A stretch of 64,000 bases of DNA, from assembly GCA_963813435.1 (NCBI GenBank), contig CAWEYY010000004.1, forward strand, positions 62,001-126,000, read 5' to 3'. Under the pieces are notes generated by a model. That model was not told the origin of the DNA and did not search any database. It saw nothing but the letters and a program-made list of their open reading frames with translations. Origin of the DNA: AC-32 sp963813435 (GTDB lineage: Bacteria; Actinomycetota; Thermoleophilia; Gaiellales; Gaiellaceae). The position numbers were made by a program, and so were the translations under genes. Position 1 is the stretch's first letter. Each line of letters opens with the position of its first letter. Shown here piece by piece: positions 49,451-57,681 of this stretch.

Positions 49451-51318
49451 TGGACGGGGAGGCGATTCTCGACGGGTTGAATCCGGAGCAACGGCGTGCG
49501 GCCGAGGCAGTGCGCGGCCCCGTGTGCATCCTCGCGGGCGCGGGCTCGGGGAAGACGACGACGATCACGCGACGGATCGCCTGGCAGGTCGCGTCCGGCG
49601 CGGTCCGCTCGCACGAGATTCTGGCGGTCACGTTCACCGACAAGGCCGCGACCGAGATGCGCGGGCGGCTCGAGCGGCTCGGCGTGGAGGGCGTGGAGGC
49701 GCGGACGTTCCACTCGGCCGCTCTTGCGCAGCTGCGAAGGGCGCGCGGCGAGGGCCCTGGCCGGATCCTCTCGACGAAGGCGCTGCTCCTCCGGCAGGTC
49801 GGCAACACGCTCCCGCGGCCCTATCGCTTCCGGCCCGCAGGCGACCTTGCGACGGAGGTCGAGTGGGCGAAGAACCGCCGCCTGACGCCCGAGACCTACC
49901 GGCGCGGGTTGGGCAGCCACGAGCCGCCGATCCCGGCCGATCTCATGGCGACCGTCTTCCGCGAATACGAGCGCCGCAAGGCGGCTTCAGGGCTGATCGA
50001 CTTCGAGGACCTGCTCGAGCTCACTGTCCGGATGTACGAGGAGGACGAGTGGGCGCTAGCCGCCCTGCGCGAGCGCTACCGCGCGTTCACCGTCGACGAG
50101 TACCAGGACGTGAACCTGCTGCAGCAGTCGCTGCTCGAGCTCTGGCTCGGCGAGAGCGAGGAGGTCTGCGCGGTCGGAGACGATTACCAGTCGATCTACG
50201 GGTTCACCGGCGCCTCGCCCGAGTGGCTGCTCGGTCTGGCCGCGCGGTACGCGTCCGCGACTGTCGTGCGGCTCGAGGCCAACTACCGCTCGTCGCCGGA
50301 GGTGCTGTCGCTCGCGAACCGGCTCGTGCCGCAGCTCGGCGGCGCGGAGAAGACGCTTCGGCCGACACGTCCTTCCGGGCCGGAGCCGCTCGTGCGGGGG
50401 TTCGCCTCGCCCGAGGACGAGGGCGCGTTCGTGCTCGATCGCGTGAAGGCGCTGGCGGCGGACGGCGTCCCCTACGAGGAGATGGCGGTGCTCATCCGCC
50501 TGAACGCACGCTCGGTCGACTTCGAGGAGCTCTTCGGCGAAGCGCGGATCCCGTTCCAGGGCGCGGCGTTGCTCGCGCGTGACGGCGCGAGGCAGCTCCT
50601 GAAGGCCCTGCGCGGCAGCTATCGCTTTCAGTTACCGCTGGCGGAGGAGGTGCGGCGGGTCGCGCGCGAGCAGGGGATGGCCGAGCCCGTCCCGGACGGC
50701 GTGGGCGAGCGCGAGCTCGTGCGGCAGGCCGACCTCGCCCGTCTATGCAAGCTCGCCGAGGAGTTCGACGACGGCTCGCGGACGGTCGAGGAGTGGGTTC
50801 AGTGGTTGCGCGCGCGCTTCGACCACGGCGCCCAGGGCGGCGTCCACCTGCTGACGCTCCACCGCGCGAAGGGCCTCGAGTTCGAGGCGGTCTTCATCCC
50901 GCGCGTCGAGGAGAAGGAGCTGCCATGCAAGCAGGCAATGCGCCTGCCGGGCGCGCTCGCCGAGGAGCGGCGGCTGCTCTACGTCGGGATGACCCGCGCG
51001 AAGCGCCATCTCGCGCTGACGTGGGCCGGGAAGCCGAGCCGCTTCCTGGCCGAGCTCGGAGTCGAAGCGTCGCCGCCAGCGCCGAAGGCGCGTGCGGAGG
51101 AATCGAGCGACCCGACGTACCTCGCCCTCAAGCGCTGGCGACTCAAGCGGGCCAGGGCGGACGAGATTCCCGCCTACGTCGTCTTTCACAACTCGACGCT
51201 GGCCGAAATCGCTGAACGCCAGCCGAAGACGATCGCGGAGCTGGCGTCGGTGCCAGGCATCGGCCCGGCCAAGCTCGAGCGGTACGGGCCTGAGGTGCTA
51301 GAGGCCCTCGCGAGCTGA
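49450..51318 (+). CDS. uvrD2: UvrD/Rep-family DNA helicase with HRDC domain (UvrD2)
   Basis: A 622-residue superfamily 1A helicase. It has LNPEQRRAAEAVRGPV, Walker A LAGAGSGKTTTITRRIAWQV (K35), a motif Ia TFTDKAATEMRGRLERLG, DEYQDVN (Walker B), GDDYQSIYGFTGA and RLEANYRSSPEVL. Motif V/VI follow in LHRAKGLEFEAVFIPR and YVGMTRAKRHLALTW. A C-terminal HRDC domain ends the chain (FHNSTLAEIAERQPKT, then LASVPGIGPAKLERYGPEVL), as in mycobacterial UvrD2. GTG 49450 is preferred to 49381, whose extra 23 residues do not look like protein. The 3' end overlaps the convergent DUF354 gene. Confidence 0.88.
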   Translation: MDGEAILDGLNPEQRRAAEAVRGPVCILAGAGSGKTTTITRRIAWQVASGAVRSHEILAVTFTDKAATEMRGRLERLGVEGVEARTFHSAALAQLRRARGEGPGRILSTKALLLRQVGNTLPRPYRFRPAGDLATEVEWAKNRRLTPETYRRGLGSHEPPIPADLMATVFREYERRKAASGLIDFEDLLELTVRMYEEDEWALAALRERYRAFTVDEYQDVNLLQQSLLELWLGESEEVCAVGDDYQSIYGFTGASPEWLLGLAARYASATVVRLEANYRSSPEVLSLANRLVPQLGGAEKTLRPTRPSGPEPLVRGFASPEDEGAFVLDRVKALAADGVPYEEMAVLIRLNARSVDFEELFGEARIPFQGAALLARDGARQLLKALRGSYRFQLPLAEEVRRVAREQGMAEPVPDGVGERELVRQADLARLCKLAEEFDDGSRTVEEWVQWLRARFDHGAQGGVHLLTLHRAKGLEFEAVFIPRVEEKELPCKQAMRLPGALAEERRLLYVGMTRAKRHLALTWAGKPSRFLAELGVEASPPAPKARAEESSDPTYLALKRWRLKRARADEIPAYVVFHNSTLAEIAERQPKTIAELASVPGIGPAKLERYGPEVLEALAS

Positions 51319-52311
51319 GAGCAGGAGGCCGAGCATCTCGGCGGGATCGCGGCGAACGCGCTCGCCCGGGCCCTCGCGCTTGTGCAGGTCGAGCGCGCGC
51401 GGGTCGCTGAGCGGAATGAGCCGACCCTCGCGGATCAGCGACTCATCCACGCCGCCGAGCCGACCGCCGTACGTCGTGTAGACCGGGACGCCCAGCGCGA
51501 CGGCCTCGCGGTTCATCGTCCCACCGGCCGAGACGACGAGGTCGGCGAGCGCGATCAGGCTCTGGCCGTCCACGGCCTGGTCCGGCACCTGCACCGACGG
51601 GAGGCCGAGGCCCCGGACGAAGTCGCGCTGCTCGGCCGTGCGCGGGAGCACGATCGCGTGCACCGAGTCGTCGCGGCCGAGGTGGTCGAGCACCTGCGGG
51701 AAGAGCGGGTTCGAGCGCCGGTGGTAGAGCGAGACGTCCGGCGGCGTGCGGACGACGACGAGCGTCCGCGCCGGGTCGATCTCGAACTGCCCGAGCGCGC
51801 CCGGGTCGGGCTCGAAGTCCGCGAGGTAGTACTCCTCCTTCAGTCCCGGGTACTGGCGCAGCTTCGGAGGCCGCACGCCGTAGCGCTCGAGCCGCTCCGG
51901 CGGGATCGCCTCCGGGACGACGACGCGCGTCGCGGCACGGCAGCCGAGCTGGTGCTGGAGCCACGCGAACTCGTAGTCGAAGGTCGTCGCGCTCGGGATT
52001 CCGAGCCGCCGCGCGGTCAGGGTCAGCTCGTGCGAGCCGTGGGCGAGGGCGACGTCGAACCGCCGACCGCGCGCCCAGCGCCGGAGCTCGTGCATCCGCG
52101 AGGTGAGCGAGCGGGCCTTACCCAGGCGCGAGCGGCCTCCGTGCCGGCCGAGCACGTCCGCCTCGATCCCGTGCAGCTCGAGCAGCTGCACCGTCTGTGC
52201 GTAGTCGCGGGAGGTGACTTCGATCTCCGCGCCTCGCTCGCGGAGCAGCCCCATCAGCGGCCGGAACACCAGCACGTGCGCCGGCGCGGTGATGTCGATC
52301 CAGACCCTCAG
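51298..52311 (-). CDS. DUF354 family protein (GT-B-like fold), probable CTG start
   Basis: A 337-residue protein of the DUF354 family: RVWIDITAPAHVLVFRPLM at the N-terminus, HGIEADVLGRHGG, DVALAHGSHELTLTARRLGIPS near residues 108-129, FDYEFAWLQH, and DLVVSAGGTMNREAVALGVPVY near residues 275-296. The fold is like UDP-GlcNAc epimerases or GT-B transferases; function is unknown. The first family residue W is only four codons from CTG 52311, which overlaps the ASCH stop as CTGA. No other start codon lies near. It belongs to the asnB-ASCH transcript. Confidence 0.78.
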   Translation of the reverse strand: MRVWIDITAPAHVLVFRPLMGLLRERGAEIEVTSRDYAQTVQLLELHGIEADVLGRHGGRSRLGKARSLTSRMHELRRWARGRRFDVALAHGSHELTLTARRLGIPSATTFDYEFAWLQHQLGCRAATRVVVPEAIPPERLERYGVRPPKLRQYPGLKEEYYLADFEPDPGALGQFEIDPARTLVVVRTPPDVSLYHRRSNPLFPQVLDHLGRDDSVHAIVLPRTAEQRDFVRGLGLPSVQVPDQAVDGQSLIALADLVVSAGGTMNREAVALGVPVYTTYGGRLGGVDESLIREGRLIPLSDPRALDLHKREGPGERVRRDPAEMLGLLLSAREGL

Positions 52312-52682
52312 AGTCGCTCCACGACGCTGAAGCGGACCGCCGAGATCAGCGTGTCGGGCTCGATCGTGCGCTCGAAGAATCGCTCGTGGGCCTCGCGCCA
52401 CTCCTGCACGGACTCGAATCCCTCGCCCTCGTCGCGCGCAAATTGGATGTCGATCTCGGACGCCGGGATCACGCGTACCTCCGTGACCTCGACGATCGCT
52501 CTGGCCACTCCCTGGGCGTCTTCGACCACGAAACGGTCACCGACCTCGGGCGTCGGGTCGTCCTCGAAGACGCCGTGGAGGCCGGCCGTGGCGGTCTTGT
52601 CACCGGCCAGCACGGCCTCGACGAGCCGTTGCCGCAGTTCCGTTCCGGGGTAGCCGAGCCCGAACTCGGGCAGGTCGCTCAC
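52308..52682 (-). CDS. ASCH domain protein
   Basis: A 124-residue ASCH domain protein: LPEFGLGYPGTELRQRLVEAVLAGDKTATAGL, then PEVGDRFVVEDAQGVARAIVEVTEV and FARDEGEGFESVQEWREAHERFF, which are the usual ASCH elements (quoted in parts by position: 3-34, 45-69, 81-103). ASCH proteins bind RNA or nucleosides, and some are amidohydrolases of modified nucleosides. GTG 52682 overlaps the asnB stop as GTGA. Confidence 0.85.
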   Translation of the reverse strand: MSDLPEFGLGYPGTELRQRLVEAVLAGDKTATAGLHGVFEDDPTPEVGDRFVVEDAQGVARAIVEVTEVRVIPASEIDIQFARDEGEGFESVQEWREAHERFFERTIEPDTLISAVRFSVVERL

Positions 52683-54568
52683 TGGACGAGCGCCTCGAGG
52701 CGGGGCTCGCGCAGGGCCGTCGGCTCGCGCTCGACGTGGCGTTCGTGCCAGAGCGTGAACGACAACAGGCCCCAGAGCTGGCGTGAGAGATCATCCTGGC
52801 CGGAGACGTGGCGGTCGATCAGCTGCGTGACCGCCTCGGGCCGAAAGAAGCCCTGCCGCCGCAACCTCTCCGTTGAGAGCGTCTCGCGCGCGAACGGCTC
52901 GAGCTCACCCCTGAGCCACGCTGCCGCGGGAATCGAGAACCCGCGCTTCTTGCCGCGGACGATCTGTCTCGGCAACAGTGGCTCCACCGCCTTGCGCAGC
53001 AAGACCTTCTTGCGGAAGCCCCGCACGCGCTGCCTGGTCGGGAGCGCGAGGGCGAGGTTCGTGACCGCCGGGTCGAGATACGGCACCCGCGCTTCGAGCG
53101 AGTGCGCCATCGAGGCGCGGTCGGTCTTCACGAGCAGGTCGTCGACGAGGTAGATGCCGAGGTCGACGTCCTGCAGGCGAGCGAGCAGCTCGGCGTCCCC
53201 GGTCTCGGCGAAGCGTTCCCGGTAGAGGTCGACCGGGTCGAAGCCGTGCTCGCGGCCCGTGAGCTCTGCGCGGGCCTCGGGCGTGAAGATCTCTTTCCAC
53301 GCGTGATGCCGCTCGAGCGGCGGCAGGTGTGCCGCGCGGACGAAGCGCTTCGCCTTGTAGTCGAAGCTCGCGCGCGCGCTCGAGCTCGGCAGCCGCTCGA
53401 CGACCGGCCGCGCCAGCCCGGCGGCCCAGCCGACCCGCAGCGCGAGCAGGTCGGCCACGTACGTGTAGTAGCCGCCGAAGAGCTCGTCGCCGCCTTCGCC
53501 CGAGAGCGCCACCTTCACGTCCTCGGCGGCGAGCTGTGACACGAGGTAGGTCGGGAGCGCGGACGAGTCTGCGAACGGCTCGTCGAACGCATCGGCGAGC
53601 GCGGGCAGGAGCAGCGCCGCGTCGGGCTTGAGCACGAGCTCGCGGTGGTGCGTGGCGTACTGCTCGGCGACGAGCCGCGCGTCGGAGAGCTCGTCGAACG
53701 AGCGCTCCTCGAAGCCGATCGAGAACGTGCGGAGGGGCTCGGAGCTCTCCTCTGCCGCGAGCGCCGCCAGGGCCGCGGAGTCGATACCGCCGGAGAGCAG
53801 GACGCCGACGGGAACGTCCGAGACGAGGTGGGCGCGGACGGAGTCGCGCAGCCGCGCGCGCAGCTCCTCGATCAGCTCGGCCTCGTCGTCGTCCCGCAGC
53901 GCCTCGGCCGCTGCTGGCGCGGGGCGGGAATAGCGCTCGAGCCGGACCTCGCCCGTCTCCCAGACGAGCAGGTGGCCGGGTGGGAGCTTGCGCGCGTCGC
54001 GGAAGATCGTCAGCGGCGCCGGGATCGAGTTGAAGGCGAGGAACGCCTCGAGCGCGTCGAGGTCGATCTCGCCGCGCGGGAGCGCCCGCAGCTCGGAGGC
54101 GAACTCGAGCCCGTCGCCGTTCGCGCGGTAGTAGAGCGGCTTGATCCCGTACCGGTCACGCGCGAGGACGAGCCGCCGCTTCGGGGCATCCCAGAGCGCG
54201 ACGGCGAACATCCCGCGCAGCCGTCGCACGAAGTCGAGCCCGTGCTCCTCATAGAGATGGGCGAGCACCTCCGTGTCGCCGTGTGATCGGAAGCGGTGTC
54301 CGGCTCGCTCGAGCTCGGCGCGCAGCTCGCGGTAGTTGTAGAGCTCGCCGTTCTGGACGACGTGGACTGTCGAGTCCTCGTTCGCGACCGGCTGGTCGCC
54401 GGTCACGAGGTCGATGATCGCCAGGCGGCGAGCCGCGAGGCCGACGGGGCCCTCGACGAACGTGCCGTCGCTGTCAGGGCCGCGGTGAACGAGCGTGGCG
54501 CTCATCCGCGCGAGCCGTTCGGGGTCCGCGTGACTCGCAGAGGAGACGATCCCGCAGATCCCACACAC
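52679..54568 (-). CDS. asnB: Glutamine-hydrolysing asparagine synthetase
   Basis: A 629-residue class II amidotransferase. The nucleophile is Cys2 (MCGICGIVSS). The glutaminase domain includes TLVHRGPDSDGTFVEG near residues 26-41 and NGELYNYRELRAEL near 72-85. The synthetase domain has PVGVLLSGGIDSAALAAL near 235-252 and EGGDELFGGYYTY near 330-342. In a polysaccharide context AsnB-like enzymes can also amidate sugars or peptides, so asparagine need not be the product. GTG 54568 follows the TAGACT box by 7 bases. ASCH and DUF354 genes follow with 4-base overlaps. Confidence 0.9.
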   Translation of the reverse strand: MCGICGIVSSASHADPERLARMSATLVHRGPDSDGTFVEGPVGLAARRLAIIDLVTGDQPVANEDSTVHVVQNGELYNYRELRAELERAGHRFRSHGDTEVLAHLYEEHGLDFVRRLRGMFAVALWDAPKRRLVLARDRYGIKPLYYRANGDGLEFASELRALPRGEIDLDALEAFLAFNSIPAPLTIFRDARKLPPGHLLVWETGEVRLERYSRPAPAAAEALRDDDEAELIEELRARLRDSVRAHLVSDVPVGVLLSGGIDSAALAALAAEESSEPLRTFSIGFEERSFDELSDARLVAEQYATHHRELVLKPDAALLLPALADAFDEPFADSSALPTYLVSQLAAEDVKVALSGEGGDELFGGYYTYVADLLALRVGWAAGLARPVVERLPSSSARASFDYKAKRFVRAAHLPPLERHHAWKEIFTPEARAELTGREHGFDPVDLYRERFAETGDAELLARLQDVDLGIYLVDDLLVKTDRASMAHSLEARVPYLDPAVTNLALALPTRQRVRGFRKKVLLRKAVEPLLPRQIVRGKKRGFSIPAAAWLRGELEPFARETLSTERLRRQGFFRPEAVTQLIDRHVSGQDDLSRQLWGLLSFTLWHERHVEREPTALREPRLEALVQ

Positions 54569-54575
54569 GCGCTTG

Positions 54576-54581
54576 AGTCTA
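54576..54581 (-). promoter_or_regulatory. -10 box of asnB, sharing the upstream stop codon
   Basis: On the minus strand this reads TAGACT with a 7-base spacer to GTG 54568. The TAG is the stop codon of the sugar transferase gene. Confidence 0.5.
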
Positions 54582-55290
54582 GTCCTGGCGCCCGAAGAGC
54601 CCCCGCACGGATTGCGCGACGACGCGGGCTGCGGTCGTCGTGAGGGTGCGGAGGTAGAGCGGCACCGAGCGGTCGGCGATCCACTCGAGGTCGTGCGCGA
54701 GCTTCTCGGCCATCGACGTCTCGTAGCCGCGGCGGACCTGGGCGAACCCGGTCAGGCCCGGGCGCACGACCAGGCGCTGCCAGTAGGCCGGGAAGCTCTT
54801 CCGCGAGCTGCTCGAAGAAGCGCGGCCGGATCGGACGCGGCCCGACGAAGCTCATATCCCCGCGGAAGACGTTCCAGAGCTGGGGCAGCTCGTCGAGCTG
54901 CGTCGCGCGGAGGCGTCGTCCGAGCCGCGTCGTCTCCGCGCGGGTCCGCTCGACGAGCTCCTCGCCGAGGGAAGGGCCGAGCCGCTCCTCGGCGCCGGGC
55001 TTGAGCGTCCGGAACTTGAGCATCTGGAAGATGCGCCCGTCCTTGCCGACCCTCCGCCCGCGGTAGAAGAGCGGCAGGCCGCTCGTCAGTAGGAGGGCAA
55101 CGGCGATCAGGAGCAGGAGCGGGACGGCGATCAGCAGGAAGAGCGCCGAGAACGCGATGTCGAGCAACCGGAGCTCGAGGTCGACACGGCGCTTGGGCGA
55201 CCCGTTCCCCATCCCGGCGAAGCGCTCGATGAACGAGTCGCTCGGCCCCGGGTGCACCGAGGCCTCCGTGCGCGGCTGCGGGGTTGCCAC
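54579..55290 (-). CDS. Polyprenyl-phosphate sugar-1-phosphate transferase, with a single-base frameshift
   Basis: With one frameshift removed this is a bacterial sugar transferase of about 236 residues. It has one long membrane hairpin (LDIAFSALFLLIAVPLLLLIAV near residues 40-61), then PLFYRGRRVGKDGRIFQMLKFRTL near 72-95, and RATQLDELPQLWNVFRGDMSFVGPRP near 125-150 (quoted in parts). After the frameshift near 54795 (an extra G in CCCGGCCTAC on the coding strand) it continues RPGLTGFAQVRRGYETSMAEK. It starts polysaccharide repeat-unit assembly on undecaprenyl phosphate. GTG 55290 follows TAGCAT by 7 bases. Confidence 0.82.
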
Positions 55291-55297
55291 CCCCGTG

Positions 55298-55303
55298 ATG
55301 CTA
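55298..55303 (-). promoter_or_regulatory. -10 box of the sugar transferase gene
   Basis: On the minus strand this reads TAGCAT with a 7-base spacer to GTG 55290. Confidence 0.45.
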
Positions 55304-55441
55304 GAGGGTCGGGCGCACGGCGAGAAGCCCGTCGGCCCTTCGCCCCTGAGTACGGTTCGCCCGGCCTCCTCCCCGAGGCGAGCGTAACGAGGAACCGCGC
55401 ACGCGGGGGTGACGAAATCGTGCCGGAAGTGTGACTCCAGG

Positions 55442-55458
55442 CATAATCGATCCTTATG
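55442..55458 (+). promoter_or_regulatory. LysR-type dyad overlapping its own gene's start
   Basis: CATAATCGATCCTTATG has perfect 5-bp arms (CATAA/TTATG) around 7 bases and contains T-N11-A, the classical LysR operator layout. Its last three bases are the ATG of the LysR gene. CATAAT may also be the -10 box. This suggests self-repression. Confidence 0.5.
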
Positions 55459-56349
55459 GATACGCGTCAGCTGGCTGCGTTCTGCGCAGTCGTCGAACGG
55501 AAGAGCTTCTCGCAGGCGGCGGAGCGGCTCGGCGTCACGCAGCCTGCGGTCAGCCTCCAGGTCCGGTCGCTCGAGAAGCGGCTCGGGCGCAAGCTGCTCG
55601 ACCGGTCCGGCCGGAGCGTCGAGCCCACGGAGGCAGGCCTGGCCCTTTACCGCGGGGCCCAGCGGATGCTCGCGCTCGAGGGGCAGCTGCTCGAAGAGCT
55701 CCAGACGGGCGAGGAAGGCGAGCTCGGCGGCACGCTCGAGGTTGGCGCGTCCACGGGCCCGGGAAGCACCGTCGTCCCCGTGCTCCTCTGCGAGTTCCAG
55801 CGCCAGAACCCCGGCGTCGCGATCTCGCTCTCGATCTCGGACACGCAGACCGTCGTCGACCGGGTCGCCGAGCGCGAGCTCGAGCTCGGCGTTGTAGGAG
55901 CCTCGCGGCGCCACCGCGGGGTCGTCTTCGAGCCGTTCTTCCGCGACGAGGTCGTGCTCGTATGCCCGCCCGACCACCGGTTCGCGAACCGCACGATCGA
56001 CCTCGGCGAGCTGCGCGAGGAGCCGCTGATCGTGATGCAGGAGGGCGCAGGAGTCCGGCTCGTGATCGAGGACGAGCTTCGCCGCGCGGGAACCCGGCTG
56101 CGCGAGCTCCATCCCAAGCTCGAGCTCGGGCTGCAGGAGTCGGTTCGATCTGCCGTCGCCGCCGGCTACGGCGTGACCTTCATCTCACGCGCTGCGGTCG
56201 AGGCCGACCTCGCCGCGGGAACGCTCGCCGTCGCCCGCGTCAAGGGGCTCGATCCCGCACGCGAGATCTCGCTCGTCCGTTCGGCCGGCCGCTCGCCGAC
56301 ACGCGCGGCGGAGGCGTTCCTGGACTTCGCACGGGAGCGGCTCGAGTGA
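55456..56349 (+). CDS. LysR family transcriptional regulator
   Basis: A 297-residue LysR protein. It has the winged HTH at residues 1-60 (LAAFCAVVERKSFSQAAERLG, TQPAVSLQVRSLEKRLG) and a two-subdomain effector part from about 90 to 295 (LEVGASTGPGSTVVP, LELGVVGASRRHRGV, AGYGVTFISRAAVEADL). The effector is unknown. It is co-translated with the iron-type alcohol dehydrogenase (GTGA overlap), so that enzyme is its likely target, together with its own promoter at 55442-55458. Confidence 0.92.
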   Translation: MDTRQLAAFCAVVERKSFSQAAERLGVTQPAVSLQVRSLEKRLGRKLLDRSGRSVEPTEAGLALYRGAQRMLALEGQLLEELQTGEEGELGGTLEVGASTGPGSTVVPVLLCEFQRQNPGVAISLSISDTQTVVDRVAERELELGVVGASRRHRGVVFEPFFRDEVVLVCPPDHRFANRTIDLGELREEPLIVMQEGAGVRLVIEDELRRAGTRLRELHPKLELGLQESVRSAVAAGYGVTFISRAAVEADLAAGTLAVARVKGLDPAREISLVRSAGRSPTRAAEAFLDFARERLE

Positions 56350-57308
56350 TCGTCCGCTGGGGGCTCCAGGGGCTCCCTGGCCTCCTCGCCGAGGTGGGGA
56401 TCGAGCGCCCGTTCCTCCTCGCGAGCGACCGCTGGAATCGCCTCGACCTGCCCGCGAGCGGCCGTTGGACAGAGGTTCCTTCCGATCGGATCGACGACGC
56501 GGCTGCCGCCACGGAGGGCTGCGACGGACTGCTCGTCGTCGGCGGCGGGAGCGCGATCGACCTGACCAAGGCGGTCTCGTCGGCGTCAGGACTGCGCCAC
56601 GTGTCGGTGCCGACTACGTACTCGGGCGCGGAGTGGACGACGTCCTTCGGCATCCGGAACCCCGGTCGCCTGATGCGCGGTCACGGGAGCGGGGCCCATC
56701 CGGCCGGGATCGTCTACGAGCCGAAGCTCACGCTCGACCTTCCGCGCGGCGTAAGCGGCGGCACGGCCATGAACGCGCTCGCCCACTGCGCGGAGGCTCT
56801 GTACGTCGAGGGCCACAACGCGGAGGCCGACGTGGAGGCGGTCGAGGGTGCAAGGTTGATCGGGGAGTCACTCCCGTTGGTGCTCGAGGACGGCCACGAC
56901 CTCCAGACCAGGACGGTGCTCTTGCAGGGAGCGATGCACGCAGGTATGGCGTTTGGCTCGGCGGGGCTTGGCCTCGCGCACGCGATGGCGCAGGCGATCG
57001 GCGGCCGCTACGGGATCGGGCACGGGGCGGCGAACGCGCTCTGCCTCCCGCCGGCCCTGCGCTTCAACGAGCCGGTCGCCGGCGACGAGATTGCCCGCTT
57101 CGGCGAGGCCCTCGGCACCGACGACGCGCCCACGCGTTGCGAGGAGCTGGCCCGCCTCTCGGGCTTCGAGCGCCTGCGCGACCTCGGCGTCCCGGAGGAC
57201 GAGCTGGACGAGGTCGCCGAGGCGGCGGCCGCGCGCCCAGGGGCGCTCGTCAACCCGCGCAAGGCAACCCCGGCCGAGGTCGCCGAGCTTCTGCGCAGCA
57301 TCTGGTAG
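56346..57308 (+). CDS. Iron-containing alcohol dehydrogenase family protein (maleylacetate reductase-like)
   Basis: A 320-residue protein, a little shorter than most Fe-ADH enzymes. It has LLVVGGGSAIDLTKAVS near residues 60-76 (NAD-binding), VPTTYSGAEWTTSFGI near 86-101, SGGTAMNALAHCAEALYVEG near 137-156, and the later His ligands in LGLAHAMAQAIGGRYGIGHGAANAL near 205-229. The VPTTYSGAE motif resembles maleylacetate reductases of aromatic breakdown, but other Fe-ADH reactions are possible. It is in one operon with a LysR regulator, as common for catabolic genes. Confidence 0.82.
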   Translation: MIVRWGLQGLPGLLAEVGIERPFLLASDRWNRLDLPASGRWTEVPSDRIDDAAAATEGCDGLLVVGGGSAIDLTKAVSSASGLRHVSVPTTYSGAEWTTSFGIRNPGRLMRGHGSGAHPAGIVYEPKLTLDLPRGVSGGTAMNALAHCAEALYVEGHNAEADVEAVEGARLIGESLPLVLEDGHDLQTRTVLLQGAMHAGMAFGSAGLGLAHAMAQAIGGRYGIGHGAANALCLPPALRFNEPVAGDEIARFGEALGTDDAPTRCEELARLSGFERLRDLGVPEDELDEVAEAAAARPGALVNPRKATPAEVAELLRSIW

Positions 57309-57311
57309 TCG

Positions 57312-57650
57312 CTAGCAGGCGCCGGCTGCCGGAGTGCCGCCAGGCCCGGCGAGGTGCATCAGGTTCTGGCCGCTTCCACTCTGGACGCAATACGAGGAGG
57401 CGTCCGCCCGCACCAGCGTGACCCCGAAGCCGCCCAGCGACACCCCGGCATAGGTGCCGTTCAGCGCGTGAGACTGCTCGAGGGCGACGCTCGCCTGCTG
57501 GAAGGTCACGCCCGCAGCGACCGCCTGCGCCCGGTCGATCTCGTGCTGGGCGCTCGAGCCGCTCGGTGAGTGCTGCAGCTGCGCGTTCATGATGAACCCG
57601 GCCACGCCGAGCGCGACGAGCAGCGAGATGAGGGAGAGGCCGCGTGCCAT
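57312..57650 (-). CDS. Type IV pilin-like small exported protein
   Basis: A 112-residue protein with a prepilin-like N-terminus: RGLSLISLLVALGVAGFIMN at residues 3-22, a short charged start, then a Gly and a hydrophobic helix. The Glu normally at position 5 after the cleaved Gly is Ser here, so it would be a minor pilin or a non-pilin membrane protein. The soluble part has two Cys (SSYCVQSG and the terminal AGAC) likely to pair. No pilus genes are close. ATG 57650 is chosen. Confidence 0.6.
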   Translation of the reverse strand: MARGLSLISLLVALGVAGFIMNAQLQHSPSGSSAQHEIDRAQAVAAGVTFQQASVALEQSHALNGTYAGVSLGGFGVTLVRADASSYCVQSGSGQNLMHLAGPGGTPAAGAC

Positions 57651-57681
57651 CTCCAATAGATCGGCAACGGCGGCAAGTCGC

